Assembly: GCF_900182555.1 (NCBI RefSeq)
Contig: NZ_FXTH01000002.1
Span: 248,001 to 312,000, forward strand
Direction: 5' to 3'
Source of the DNA: Fodinibius sediminis
GTDB taxonomy: Bacteria; Bacteroidota; Rhodothermia; Balneolales; Balneolaceae
Length of the DNA stretch: 64,000 nt
Positions 37,111-45,676 of this stretch are shown in pieces. The notes under the pieces are model-generated. The model did no database searches. It saw only the letters and a list, made by a program, of their open reading frames with translations, and was not told the origin of the DNA. Numbering within the stretch: the first letter of the stretch is position 1; each line of letters begins with the position of its first letter. A program made the position numbers and the translations under genes.

Positions 37111-38624
37111 TGCAGAACTCCTCAATCAAAAGTTTTCGCCGTCCTCAAATTGATTTTCTCACCGTACTGGGGATCCTGGGAGCCTTCATCTTTTTTCTCG
37201 GCTTTGCCCTGTTGACACCGATGGTCATTGCTTTCATTTATGAGGAAGAAGTCTGGCATACCTTTCTCTCATCGGCATCCATTGCTTTTATCTTCGGCGG
37301 CAGCCTCTACTACTTTTTCAAACCTGAACAGGAATTGCGTGTGCGCGAAGGATTTCTTGTTGTAAGCCTGACCTGGCTGCTGCTGTCACTGGTCGGGGCC
37401 CTGCCCTTTGTCATTTCGGGTATTCTGCCAAGCTACACCGATGCGGTCTTTGAAACAATGAGCGGACTTACGACTACCGGGGCGACCATCTTCGGCGGAG
37501 AAACCAGCAGCGGCTTTATGAATCCCCAGATTGAATCGCTGCCCATGAGCATGCTTTTCTGGCGATCTCTCGCCCACTGGCTCGGCGGCATGGGCATTAT
37601 TGTATTAACGCTGGCAATTCTTCCTCTGCTGGGTATCGGCGGCATGCAGCTCTTCCAGGCAGAGTCGCCCGGCCCGACGGCCGACAAGCTCACTCCCCGC
37701 GTACAAGAGACTGCCAAACTGCTTTGGGGCGTCTATGTGGCCTTCACAGGCATGGAATTCCTGCTGTTGTGGGTTCACCCCTCCATGGATTGGTTTGACG
37801 CCTTAAACCACGCCTTTGCCACCCTGGCTACGGGAGGCTTCTCAACTAAGAATGCCAGCATTCAGGCATTTGACTCGGTCTACATCGATGCCGTTATAAC
37901 CCTTTTTATGTTTCTGGCCGGCATCAGCTTTGCCATGCATTTTCGCCTGCTGCGCGGTGATAGCAAATCATTTTTTGACAACCGGGAAACCCGCTTTTAT
38001 GCACTCATCATAGCGATCAGTGTTACCATCGTAACCTTCTCACTCTGGATATTTGACGGGTATTCTTTCGGCAGCGCCCTGCGATACGGCTCATTCCAGG
38101 TAGTCTCCATCGTAACTACTACGGGGTTCGGCACCGACAATTATGAACTCTGGTATTCGTTTGGCGGCTTTTTTCTTTTCCTGCTTTTCTTTGCCGGCGG
38201 CTGCGCCGGCTCTACGGGCGGTGGTCCAAAGATGATCCGGTGGATGATTATCATTCGCAACTCCTTCCGAGAATTCAAGCAGATTGTCCATCCAAAGGCC
38301 ATCCTTCCGATCCGCATTGGAAACAAGACCATCGATGCAGACATCCAGCGTACCGTACTTAGTTTTTTTGTGCTTTACCTTGTCATCTTCGGCCTGGGAG
38401 CACTCGTTATGGCCACCATGGGCTATAATCTGGAGTCCGCCATCGGGGCGAGCATTGCCTGTCTCGGAAACATTGGCCCCGGGTGGGGAGCATTCGGTCC
38501 TACTGATAACTTCGCCCAGATCCCCTATTTCGGCAAATGGGTGCTCATAGTTATGATGATGGTCGGACGGCTGGAACTATTTACCGTACTGCTCATTTTC
38601 ACTCCTGCTTTTTGGAAGCAATAG
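37110..38624 (+). CDS. trkH: Trk potassium transporter TrkH
   Basis: 504 residues, the K+ channel subunit. The four selectivity-filter P-loops are recognisable: SGLTTTGATIFGG, HAFATLATGGFSTKN, SIVTTTGFGTDNYELW, and CLGNIGPGWGAFGPT. The core helix WLGGMGIIVLTLAILP and the glycine-rich gating stretch FFAGGCAGSTGGGPKMIRW are intact. Uptake of K+ for osmotic adjustment is the expected role, in line with a saline habitat. It is co-transcribed with trkA. The convergent gap to the MMPL gene is 98 nt and shows no clear terminator. Confidence 0.95.
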   Translation: MQNSSIKSFRRPQIDFLTVLGILGAFIFFLGFALLTPMVIAFIYEEEVWHTFLSSASIAFIFGGSLYYFFKPEQELRVREGFLVVSLTWLLLSLVGALPFVISGILPSYTDAVFETMSGLTTTGATIFGGETSSGFMNPQIESLPMSMLFWRSLAHWLGGMGIIVLTLAILPLLGIGGMQLFQAESPGPTADKLTPRVQETAKLLWGVYVAFTGMEFLLLWVHPSMDWFDALNHAFATLATGGFSTKNASIQAFDSVYIDAVITLFMFLAGISFAMHFRLLRGDSKSFFDNRETRFYALIIAISVTIVTFSLWIFDGYSFGSALRYGSFQVVSIVTTTGFGTDNYELWYSFGGFFLFLLFFAGGCAGSTGGGPKMIRWMIIIRNSFREFKQIVHPKAILPIRIGNKTIDADIQRTVLSFFVLYLVIFGLGALVMATMGYNLESAIGASIACLGNIGPGWGAFGPTDNFAQIPYFGKWVLIVMMMVGRLELFTVLLIFTPAFWKQ

Positions 38625-38722
38625 CCTGACCGCGCCTTTGCCTTCCAACCCAGATTCCAACCGGTGGCCGCAGGTCCTGGTGAGCCCCGGTCCTCACTTC
38701 ACATCCGGTATAATTCCAGTCG

Positions 38723-41233
38723 CTAGAATTTGATCCAGCGACGCGCTTCCAGACGTTCGATCAAGGCTGGTAAAAAGGTCAGAGCGGCCACGAGGGTCAT
38801 CCCAATACCGATCACCGCCATCTCTCCCAGTGACTGCAGTCCCGGGTGAGTGGTAAAGAGCAAGCCGGAAAAGCCGAGCATCGTCGTCAGTGATCCGATC
38901 GTTACATGCTGACCGGTGCTGGAGAGTACATCCCACATACTTCGTTTCCCCTCCTCCCGGTATCGGTGGGCCAAGTGAACGCCATTATCCTCGCCGATCC
39001 CCAGAATGGCCGGGAGCACAACCAGGTTGTAGAAATTGAACATCATGCCTGTTAGCATCATGATGCCAAAAAGCCACAACAGCCCCACTACCAGGGGGAG
39101 CATGGCAATCAGTGCCCAGCGCAGCGATCGAAACGATATGAGCATTAAGACAAAGACCATCAAAAAGGTAGCGCCGACCATGTAAGGACTCTCTGTCCGC
39201 ATCAGATCCAGCATCTCGGCGGCAATGATGGAGGTACTTGCAGCATACACCGTCTCCCCGCTGTCGAGGGTTATTTTACCGATGTCGTCCTTGAAAGCAA
39301 TTGATTTTTCTCCATCAGAAAGCCCCACGCTGGGATATACAATCACAAAGTTTCCTATCTCTCCCTCCTTGGTCACAAACTGGTTTTTAAAGTAGTCCGG
39401 AATCTGACTGATATTCAATCGGCTGGTCGTCTGTGCAGCCCGACGAAGTTTATCCAGCTGGGGATCCTCCTGGTCCCTGATGAAGGGGTCATTCAGAAGA
39501 CCGCGAATCTGAGCAATATCCTCAAGCTTTTCATTGGCGCCATCTTCCGTGGGCGGAAAGCGTTCCGGCAGGGCCTCCACATCCAGTATGGTTGGGCTGG
39601 TGGTGTCTGTTTTCATCTTATGACGGACCTTCTCCAGGATCTCAATCACCTGCTGCTGGTTATCAGCCAGGATATAGGCCGGATTCCGCTTGTCGGACTG
39701 CTCGACGCCCCGGGTGAATTCATTGTAGGCCTGGTACTCCGGAAACTCAGGTTCAAGCTGACCGAAATCATATTGGAAACCCAGTTGGCTGGGAGCATAT
39801 ATGCCTACGGCCAGGGCAATAAGCAGCCCCGTAACGACCACGGAACGGGCCATCGGGAACCGGTTGAACAAAGAGGCTTTTTCGCCGTCAGCCTCCCGGT
39901 TGACATTCAAGAGAATCCAGTTGTGTCGTTCCGAGATAGTCAGAAGGGATGGCAGCACAAAAAGCATGCTGCAGAGTGCCAGAATAATACCGGACCCCGC
40001 TATGAATCCAAATTCAGAGAATCCCCTGAAACGGGCGATAATCAATATGAAGAGGGAAAATGCGGTTGTCAGGCCACTTACCACGATAGCCGATCCGGTA
40101 TTGTCGTACGTTGAATACAGGGAATCCAGGACAGTTTCTCCCGCAGATCTGAATTCAATATAGCGGGCATAAAAGTGAATGCCATAATCAATGCCCATGC
40201 CGAACAGGATTACGAACAGAACGGACGTCATGGTATTCAGGGTTCCCAGCACAAAATAGGTGACGCCAAAAGTCCAGGCCAGACTCATCAAAAGGGGCAG
40301 TCCAATCACCAGCACCGGCACCGGCATGCGGATCAGGTGCTCCCAGAAACGATGTTCCTTCTCTTCCTCACTGCCACGCCGATAGTTGAGATATTTCTTT
40401 GTAAAAAAATACAGCATCACCAATATAATAACACTGGATATGCCCGAAGCGAAGCTGCTGAATACATCATTCATGATCGATTCGATCTCCGACAAGTGAC
40501 GCTTCAGCCGCCCTCCGTATCGCACTTCCATTTCACTGTTGTACGACTGTGGGTTGACGGAGGCCAGCAGTTCGTCGTAGGAGTCAAACATGCGGCGCAG
40601 ATAATCCAGGTCACTTTTTGAACCGGTCGGGAACAGCTTTAATACCATGACCGTACTATCCGGACTTACCGGGTACTCCGAGGGAATTAACGCTTCATAA
40701 CTTTTTTCAAAAGCCTCCAGCTCTTCATCGGACTCCTCCTCTTCCTCTTCTTCCCCAAAATCGATCAAAAAAGGATTCGCCCCTTCCTTGGCAGACTGTA
40801 TTTCATCCTGCAGATAGGTTTTTATGTCTTCCAGTTCTCCGGGGGTGGCAAAATACAGGGCGTTATTCCTGAGAAAAGAGGTCTCTTTACGAAACTCAAA
40901 CCGCTCAAAAAACGGCCGGTCACTCTGTTCATCATAGAGCTCCAGGCTTTCATCGATCAAGTCCCTGGCCAGTCGCCTGTTGTCTTCAAAACTGGGCGAT
41001 TTGATTGCTACTTCCATCGCACTCTCCCCGCCTACTGTTTCCTGCAGCTCATTCAAGGCCAGCACATGGGGATTCTTTTTGGGCAACAGATTAGCCAGGT
41101 CGGTATCTATTTTGAGCTGTACTGCAAAGTTACCCAATATAATCGCCAGCAAAATTGTAATACCCAACACCCAGTACGGATGATGATAGTTGTATTTGAT
41201 TAACGGGCGAAAGAAACGTAGAATTTTTTTCAT
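38723..41233 (-). CDS. MMPL/HpnN-like RND exporter
   Basis: 836 residues with the two-lobe MMPL layout: an N-terminal helix (WVLGITILLAIILGNFAV), a large periplasmic loop, a block of five helices (SSVIILVMLYFFTKKYL; LGTLNTMTSVLFVILFGMGIDYGIHF; GSAIVVSGLTTAFSLFILI), then a second loop and helix block. DYG in the first block and AILGIGEDNGVHLAHRY in the second are the relay-region motifs typical of HpnN-like exporters of lipids such as hopanoids. A strikingly acidic run of Glu and Asp lies in the first periplasmic loop near residue 160. The start has a good GGAGG. It sits 58 nt downstream of DUF3047 on the same strand. Confidence 0.88.
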   Translation of the reverse strand: MKKILRFFRPLIKYNYHHPYWVLGITILLAIILGNFAVQLKIDTDLANLLPKKNPHVLALNELQETVGGESAMEVAIKSPSFEDNRRLARDLIDESLELYDEQSDRPFFERFEFRKETSFLRNNALYFATPGELEDIKTYLQDEIQSAKEGANPFLIDFGEEEEEEESDEELEAFEKSYEALIPSEYPVSPDSTVMVLKLFPTGSKSDLDYLRRMFDSYDELLASVNPQSYNSEMEVRYGGRLKRHLSEIESIMNDVFSSFASGISSVIILVMLYFFTKKYLNYRRGSEEEKEHRFWEHLIRMPVPVLVIGLPLLMSLAWTFGVTYFVLGTLNTMTSVLFVILFGMGIDYGIHFYARYIEFRSAGETVLDSLYSTYDNTGSAIVVSGLTTAFSLFILIIARFRGFSEFGFIAGSGIILALCSMLFVLPSLLTISERHNWILLNVNREADGEKASLFNRFPMARSVVVTGLLIALAVGIYAPSQLGFQYDFGQLEPEFPEYQAYNEFTRGVEQSDKRNPAYILADNQQQVIEILEKVRHKMKTDTTSPTILDVEALPERFPPTEDGANEKLEDIAQIRGLLNDPFIRDQEDPQLDKLRRAAQTTSRLNISQIPDYFKNQFVTKEGEIGNFVIVYPSVGLSDGEKSIAFKDDIGKITLDSGETVYAASTSIIAAEMLDLMRTESPYMVGATFLMVFVLMLISFRSLRWALIAMLPLVVGLLWLFGIMMLTGMMFNFYNLVVLPAILGIGEDNGVHLAHRYREEGKRSMWDVLSSTGQHVTIGSLTTMLGFSGLLFTTHPGLQSLGEMAVIGIGMTLVAALTFLPALIERLEARRWIKF

Positions 41234-41291
41234 TACCTCCAGATCAAAGTGGCGGTTAAATCAGCGCAGAAGTTAACCATTTTAGCAGAAC

Positions 41292-42086
41292 TTATTTAAC
41301 TTCTATTGCTTTTTGCTCTTTTTGGGGCTTCAGCATAATGTCGTCGTAGTCAGCCTTCACCCAGGAACCGGTGCTGTTGCCATCACTCATTACCAGAATA
41401 GCCATGGGCGTCCTCGGCGGATCATCCCCGAACAAACGGCGGTAGTCCTGTACCAGATTGCGCTCAAAAGTGATCCACTTCCCGGTATCCTCATTTCCAG
41501 ACTTGACCACCTTGATCTGCTGGTTGCCAAATAGCTTTGATGCGGTACTCCCCTCCTCAAGGGTAGAACTCCATGTATAGCGTATGGTCTTGGGCACTTT
41601 CTTGAAAAAAGCCACGCGTCCCATATCAAACACCACATAGACACTTGCTACTGAATCGTTGTAGTCGTCATCATCTTCCCGGGCATTATGCGGAAGTTTA
41701 TGGGCACGCACTTTCCACGAGAGGATCGGTGTTTCAAAGATATTTATGTTATAAATATTATCTTTGTCCTTATTAATCAGAGGCAGGTTGATATGCTTGG
41801 CCCGGGAACCCTTGTACCGCAGGAATTTGTTATCTCCTTCTTCATCCACCTTATACAGGTAATTTTTAGAAAAGGACTCATCATGATTGATGAGCTTCTT
41901 GTTGCCATCCCGGTCGTACCACTTGTGCGGCAATTTGCCGGTGGTATCATGCTCAAAATTCTCAAGCAGCACCGTACCACTATCCATATGCACCGGCTGC
42001 TGGGCACCGGCTGATTCGGTGTTCCCGGCACTTATCAAAGCAATCAATAATAAATAATGAAGGACTCTTGTATCTAATCGTTTCAT
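41292..42086 (-). CDS. DUF3047-like secreted protein
   Basis: 264 residues with a signal peptide (VLHYLLLIALISAGNTESAGA). The mature part is a single beta-rich domain: LLENFEHDTTGKLPHKWYDRDG, ETPILSWKVRAHKLP, VASVYVVFD, KTIRYTWSSTLEEG, and the ending ILVMSDGNSTGSWVKADYDDI. This pattern (a DUF3047-type lectin or jelly-roll-like fold) has no known activity. It is upstream of the MMPL exporter on the same strand, 58 nt away, so they may form a unit in which the DUF3047 protein handles a lipid or glycan moved by the exporter. That role is inference. Confidence 0.8.
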   Translation of the reverse strand: MKRLDTRVLHYLLLIALISAGNTESAGAQQPVHMDSGTVLLENFEHDTTGKLPHKWYDRDGNKKLINHDESFSKNYLYKVDEEGDNKFLRYKGSRAKHINLPLINKDKDNIYNINIFETPILSWKVRAHKLPHNAREDDDDYNDSVASVYVVFDMGRVAFFKKVPKTIRYTWSSTLEEGSTASKLFGNQQIKVVKSGNEDTGKWITFERNLVQDYRRLFGDDPPRTPMAILVMSDGNSTGSWVKADYDDIMLKPQKEQKAIEVK

Positions 42087-42481
42087 ATAAAATTATGCTG
42101 TTGATTCGATAACGTTAGGGAGATCACGGCGCTGCAGTCTCCTTTCTGAAATAGCTTCTAAAATAATAATACAAAATCTGTTCTGGTAACGTTTGGCACT
42201 TCTTTTTATTGGAATACAGCTGATTGAGATGCCATTTCAAAAGGAAAAACGCTTTTACATAGCTTAAATGCAAGATATAGTCTGTTGAAATGAAAATTCA
42301 TAATTAATTGTTAAGCAAATAATAACACGGATCATTTCAAATACTATTGAAGCAATGCCGGTACTACGGCCCCGGGGGATCTAATAAATTATAAAGCATC
42401 TACTATTTGTGATAGAAAACAGCTAACTTTCTTTGATTATTTGTTTGGATATTTTCGAAGAGCATTTCTACCGGTGACCTG
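42087..42481. other. AT-rich divergent intergenic region
   Basis: 395 bases between the DUF3047 gene and the PMFS gene, divergent. It is clearly more AT-rich than the flanking genes. I find no open frame worth calling. AACGTT occurs twice (near 42105 and 42189). A GGCACTT half-motif near 42193 looks like one half of a sigma-54 site but lacks the matching GC element. Confidence 0.5.
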
Positions 42482-42952
42482 ATGGATACGTATAAACGAA
42501 TCATAGCAGTTGTTCTACTCCTCAATATACTTTTGGTAGCCACCCATGAAGGTGAGTTCTGGCCGTTCAGCATCTTCCCCATGTTTTCGCAGGCCGGCCA
42601 GCCATGGTCGCGCGGGGTTGTTGAAAACGTACAGGATACAACACGGGCCGACCTGTGGCAGACCAAGCCCATCGAAGAAATAAGTAACCGGATTCTTCCG
42701 CTGGAGGACTACGGGATCCACGAGATCGATTTCGCAAACTACATTTCGAAAACCCGGAACTGGGACCGGCCCAAGATCAACGGACTTCGCAGCACCTTCC
42801 AAATTGATGAGTATCCGGGTGAGCAGTGGATGCCAACACGCGTTGTCGGTGCTATCAACGATGAAGGAAGCGTCGTCATCAGGGCCATTCCCATGTTCCT
42901 GTTTACTGCCGACACCACCTATAAAAATCCCAACTTATTCTCCAGTCAATAG
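42482..42952 (+). CDS. Small membrane-anchored protein with a PMFS motif (HTTM partner)
   Basis: 156 residues. One N-terminal hydrophobic helix (IIAVVLLLNILLVA), likely a membrane anchor, leads to an aromatic motif FWPFSIFPMFSQ and then a soluble domain of about 110 residues (DLWQTKPIEEISNRIL; SVVIRAIPMFLF). I recognise no named family. A short protein with one helix and an aromatic PMFS box, encoded just before an HTTM-like protein (5 nt gap), recalls the SdpA half of the Bacillus SdpA-SdpB toxin-maturation pair in size and layout. That is analogy only; no SdpC-like toxin gene is visible beside it. Confidence 0.7.
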   Translation: MDTYKRIIAVVLLLNILLVATHEGEFWPFSIFPMFSQAGQPWSRGVVENVQDTTRADLWQTKPIEEISNRILPLEDYGIHEIDFANYISKTRNWDRPKINGLRSTFQIDEYPGEQWMPTRVVGAINDEGSVVIRAIPMFLFTADTTYKNPNLFSSQ

Positions 42953-42957
42953 CCAAC

Positions 42958-43851
42958 ATGGACCGCTTGTTCGACAACCTGTTCAATTTAGAGGTACCCG
43001 AATCGACCGGCACGAAAATACAACTTCGTGCTTTCGAGTTATTTACGGTAGTCTATACCCTTATATACACCTGGGAATGGGCTTTTTATGTCCCTCGTCT
43101 CAGTGATATTGTGCTTCCGCTGGGATTGGCCAATTATATAGATGTCAAGATCTTTTTCGGGGAACTCGCCACTATTAATGCCATCGTCATCACTCTTGCC
43201 TGTCTGATTCCCTTCTTTTTCAAGCGCCAGCGCTGGTTGTACTTCCTCGCTTTTATCCTTTTTCACATACAGTATGTCAGCCGTTTCTCACAGGGAGAAA
43301 TTCCCCACAGTGCCAATTTTGTGGGCTTCAGCCTGATGGGACTGGGAATTGCGGCCCTCTTTATCCGGGATATAAAAAAATCTCTGCCTTTTGCCTTTGG
43401 CTTTACCCTGTTTTTTATCGGGCTCGGCTATACCTCAGCGGCCATAAGCAAGCTGGTTGCCACGGGTATCACCTGGGTCGACGGCCAGCACTTATGGCTG
43501 TGGATCGGTGAAAAAAGTATCGATATTCTTTCCAAAACCGGGGAATTTCAACTCAACTGGCTCCAGGAGCTGGCCATCAGCAGCCGGATGATTGCCACGC
43601 TGATCCTAACATTTGGACTCGTTACCGAGTTCATGGGATTCTGCATCTGGTACAGACGCTGGCGACCCTATATCACGTTGGCACTTATCGGCATGCATAT
43701 CGGCATTGACCTGACCATGAATATCTTTTTCAAGACATTCACCATCCAGCTGATCATCATGGGCTTTCCGTGGAACCGATACATCAATGCACTCATCCAC
43801 AGGCGGATCTCCTTTTCCGGCAAGCCCCTGAGGCGATATCTACTGTACTGA
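42958..43851 (+). CDS. HTTM-like polytopic membrane protein
   Basis: 297 residues with about seven transmembrane helices. The region KLVATGITWVDGQHLWLWIGE, followed by a second helix and the His-bearing segment ALIGMHIGIDLTMNIFF, resembles the HTTM fold (vitamin K-dependent carboxylase and SdpB relatives). HTTM proteins in bacteria are associated with post-translational processing or lipid and quinone chemistry, but most are uncharacterised. The gene follows the PMFS gene by 5 nt, so the two are certainly co-transcribed. Residues that would give catalysis (the carboxylase Lys pair) cannot be assigned by eye. Confidence 0.75.
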   Translation: MDRLFDNLFNLEVPESTGTKIQLRAFELFTVVYTLIYTWEWAFYVPRLSDIVLPLGLANYIDVKIFFGELATINAIVITLACLIPFFFKRQRWLYFLAFILFHIQYVSRFSQGEIPHSANFVGFSLMGLGIAALFIRDIKKSLPFAFGFTLFFIGLGYTSAAISKLVATGITWVDGQHLWLWIGEKSIDILSKTGEFQLNWLQELAISSRMIATLILTFGLVTEFMGFCIWYRRWRPYITLALIGMHIGIDLTMNIFFKTFTIQLIIMGFPWNRYINALIHRRISFSGKPLRRYLLY

Positions 43852-43977
43852 TCTGAAGGACGTTACTATTATCCAATGCGAGCAAAATCCTTTTTAACAC
43901 CATCCGCAATCGTTGGGAGGTTCTCCAATATTTCCTTAATATTAGCCTCCTTTTAAACAATCATATATCTACCGTTT

Positions 43978-44787
43978 ATGTCTGAATCGCCCGAACCAAT
44001 GCCCACTGATGGTCTTCCCAAAGTCAGTTGTCTAACGGTTACCGCTGATCGAAAGCACCTCATGCAACGGGCCATCCGATGTTTCCGGAACCAGACCTAT
44101 CCCAATAAAGAACTGATTATCGTAGATGACGGAAAAGAAAATCTGGATGATATTCTTGCCGACCTGCCTTCAGATCAGGTAACTTATCTGAAACTGGAGA
44201 AGAAGCCCGGTAATACGCTGGGGAAACTGCGGAACCGCTCGCTCGAAGAAGCCAATGGAGACTTTCTTGTTCAATGGGATGATGATGACTGGTACCACCC
44301 CGAACGCATTGCCATCCAGGCACAGACACTTATCGACGGTCATGATGCCTGCTGTCTCTCCGGAGCACTCATGCATCTTGATGAAGAACCCTACATGCAG
44401 TATCCCTATGTGGGCTATCTGCCCGACGGCATTCCCGGAAGCATCATGCATCGTTCCGACCCATCTATCCAATATCCTCATACGAGGCGAGCCGAAGACA
44501 CCGTCTACCTGAAAGAGTGGATGAAAAAAAGATATCTTCAACTGCCGGATAACTATTCCCACCTTTTTATACGCTGTTACCACGGCGATAATACCTGGGA
44601 GAAAGAGCATTTCCTGCGGCGCATACGAAACAACCCCAAAGACGCAGTCTTTTATTTTTGGCATAAAATCATAAAAGGGAAGCTTTTTGATCACCCGAAG
44701 TTTCAGCTCACGGAAGCCCAGCGCCAAGCATTCCGGATGTATCTAAGCGACTCCCGGGAGTTAAACCTGCTTCCCGAAGAACAGTAA
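43978..44787 (+). CDS. Family 2 glycosyltransferase
   Basis: 269 residues, cytosolic (no helices). The GT-A nucleotide-binding region has VSCLTVTADRKHLMQRAI, QTYPNKELIIVDDG, and the metal-binding DxD-type cluster WDDDDWYHPER near residue 100. The nucleotide-sugar donor and acceptor cannot be told. It is the first gene after the PMFS/HTTM pair on the plus strand, with a 126-nt gap, and is followed 4 nt later by the sulfotransferase gene. The pair looks like a glycan-building and decorating unit. Confidence 0.9.
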   Translation: MSESPEPMPTDGLPKVSCLTVTADRKHLMQRAIRCFRNQTYPNKELIIVDDGKENLDDILADLPSDQVTYLKLEKKPGNTLGKLRNRSLEEANGDFLVQWDDDDWYHPERIAIQAQTLIDGHDACCLSGALMHLDEEPYMQYPYVGYLPDGIPGSIMHRSDPSIQYPHTRRAEDTVYLKEWMKKRYLQLPDNYSHLFIRCYHGDNTWEKEHFLRRIRNNPKDAVFYFWHKIIKGKLFDHPKFQLTEAQRQAFRMYLSDSRELNLLPEEQ

Positions 44788-44791
44788 AACA

Positions 44792-45649
44792 GTGAATACC
44801 CAACGCACTTTTTTGGTCGGATGTCCGCGATCGGGCACCACCCTGCTCCAAAGTATGGTGGCCAGCCATCCGAAGGTCCTCTCTTTCCCGGAGACCCACT
44901 TTTTTTCGGATACCCTGCCTATCAACCCCCTCCTCCGTCGACTTATGCTACACGGCCGCCGAAGCCGCCGTGTAGTCTTGCGGTTCTTAGAGGAAAATGG
45001 GTATGGCGAACTCCAGCCGTTCAGAGGCCGCTCCCCCTTCAAGTTCTACACCTACCGGGGCTGGTGCCGCACCCTAATCGATATTATCGACCGGATGATT
45101 GTCCGGGAAGCCCGGAAAAATAGGATGAATGGAACCATCTGGGGATTGGAAAAGACGCCCCGGCATCTGCATTATATTTCTTCTATTGAAGAAACCGGCC
45201 CCGCCAGCAAGTTCCTGCACATACTCCGCAGCGGCCCCGATGTAGTGGCAAGCCTCTACCTGGCAACCAACCAATACCCGGAGCAGTGGGGAGGCAAACG
45301 TTCCATTAAAAAATGCATCCGCTGGTGGAACGACAGTCTACGCGAGTCGCTTAAATACCGCCGGAAATCCAATCATATCCTTGTTACCTATGAACAGCTT
45401 ATTGAAGATCCTGAAACGGTTTTAAGAGCGATCTGCGGCTTCCTGGAACTCGACTTCAGCAAAGAAATGCTTCAGCGCTATCACACCACCGCAGACGCAT
45501 TAACACGGGAAGAAGAGAAGTGGAAAGACCAGAACCGGTCGAAGTCGCTGAACAAGAGCCAAAAACTGAATGCTCATTTCGACCCGGATACCGTCCGCTA
45601 TATCAGGGAGCAGGTCCTGCCTGTCAACCTGAAGGATTTCTATCACTAG
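44792..45649 (+). CDS. PAPS-dependent sulfotransferase
   Basis: 285 residues from a GTG start placed 4 nt after the glycosyltransferase stop. The 5'-phosphosulfate binding loop is at residues 11-17 (CPRSGTT, followed by LLQSMVASHP). The 3'-phosphate-binding region (near 142) reads LRSGPDVVAS, where the more usual form is LRDPRDVVAS. The FLELDF segment and the late RSKSLNKSQ basic region close the fold. It would transfer sulfate from PAPS to a hydroxyl on a glycan or lipid. No PAPS synthesis genes are in the window. Confidence 0.88.
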   Translation: MNTQRTFLVGCPRSGTTLLQSMVASHPKVLSFPETHFFSDTLPINPLLRRLMLHGRRSRRVVLRFLEENGYGELQPFRGRSPFKFYTYRGWCRTLIDIIDRMIVREARKNRMNGTIWGLEKTPRHLHYISSIEETGPASKFLHILRSGPDVVASLYLATNQYPEQWGGKRSIKKCIRWWNDSLRESLKYRRKSNHILVTYEQLIEDPETVLRAICGFLELDFSKEMLQRYHTTADALTREEEKWKDQNRSKSLNKSQKLNAHFDPDTVRYIREQVLPVNLKDFYH

Positions 45650-45676
45650 CGAGACCAGGTGCCCGGCCTGTCAGCC

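Noticed and set aside
42186-42205. TTGGCAC-type half of a sigma-54 promoter
   Set aside because: The -12 GC element is missing at the required spacing. A single half-match in AT-rich DNA is likely chance.
42087-42481. A hidden gene in the 395-base AT-rich gap
   Set aside because: No frame with a plausible start and length was found on either strand. It is better described as a regulatory region.
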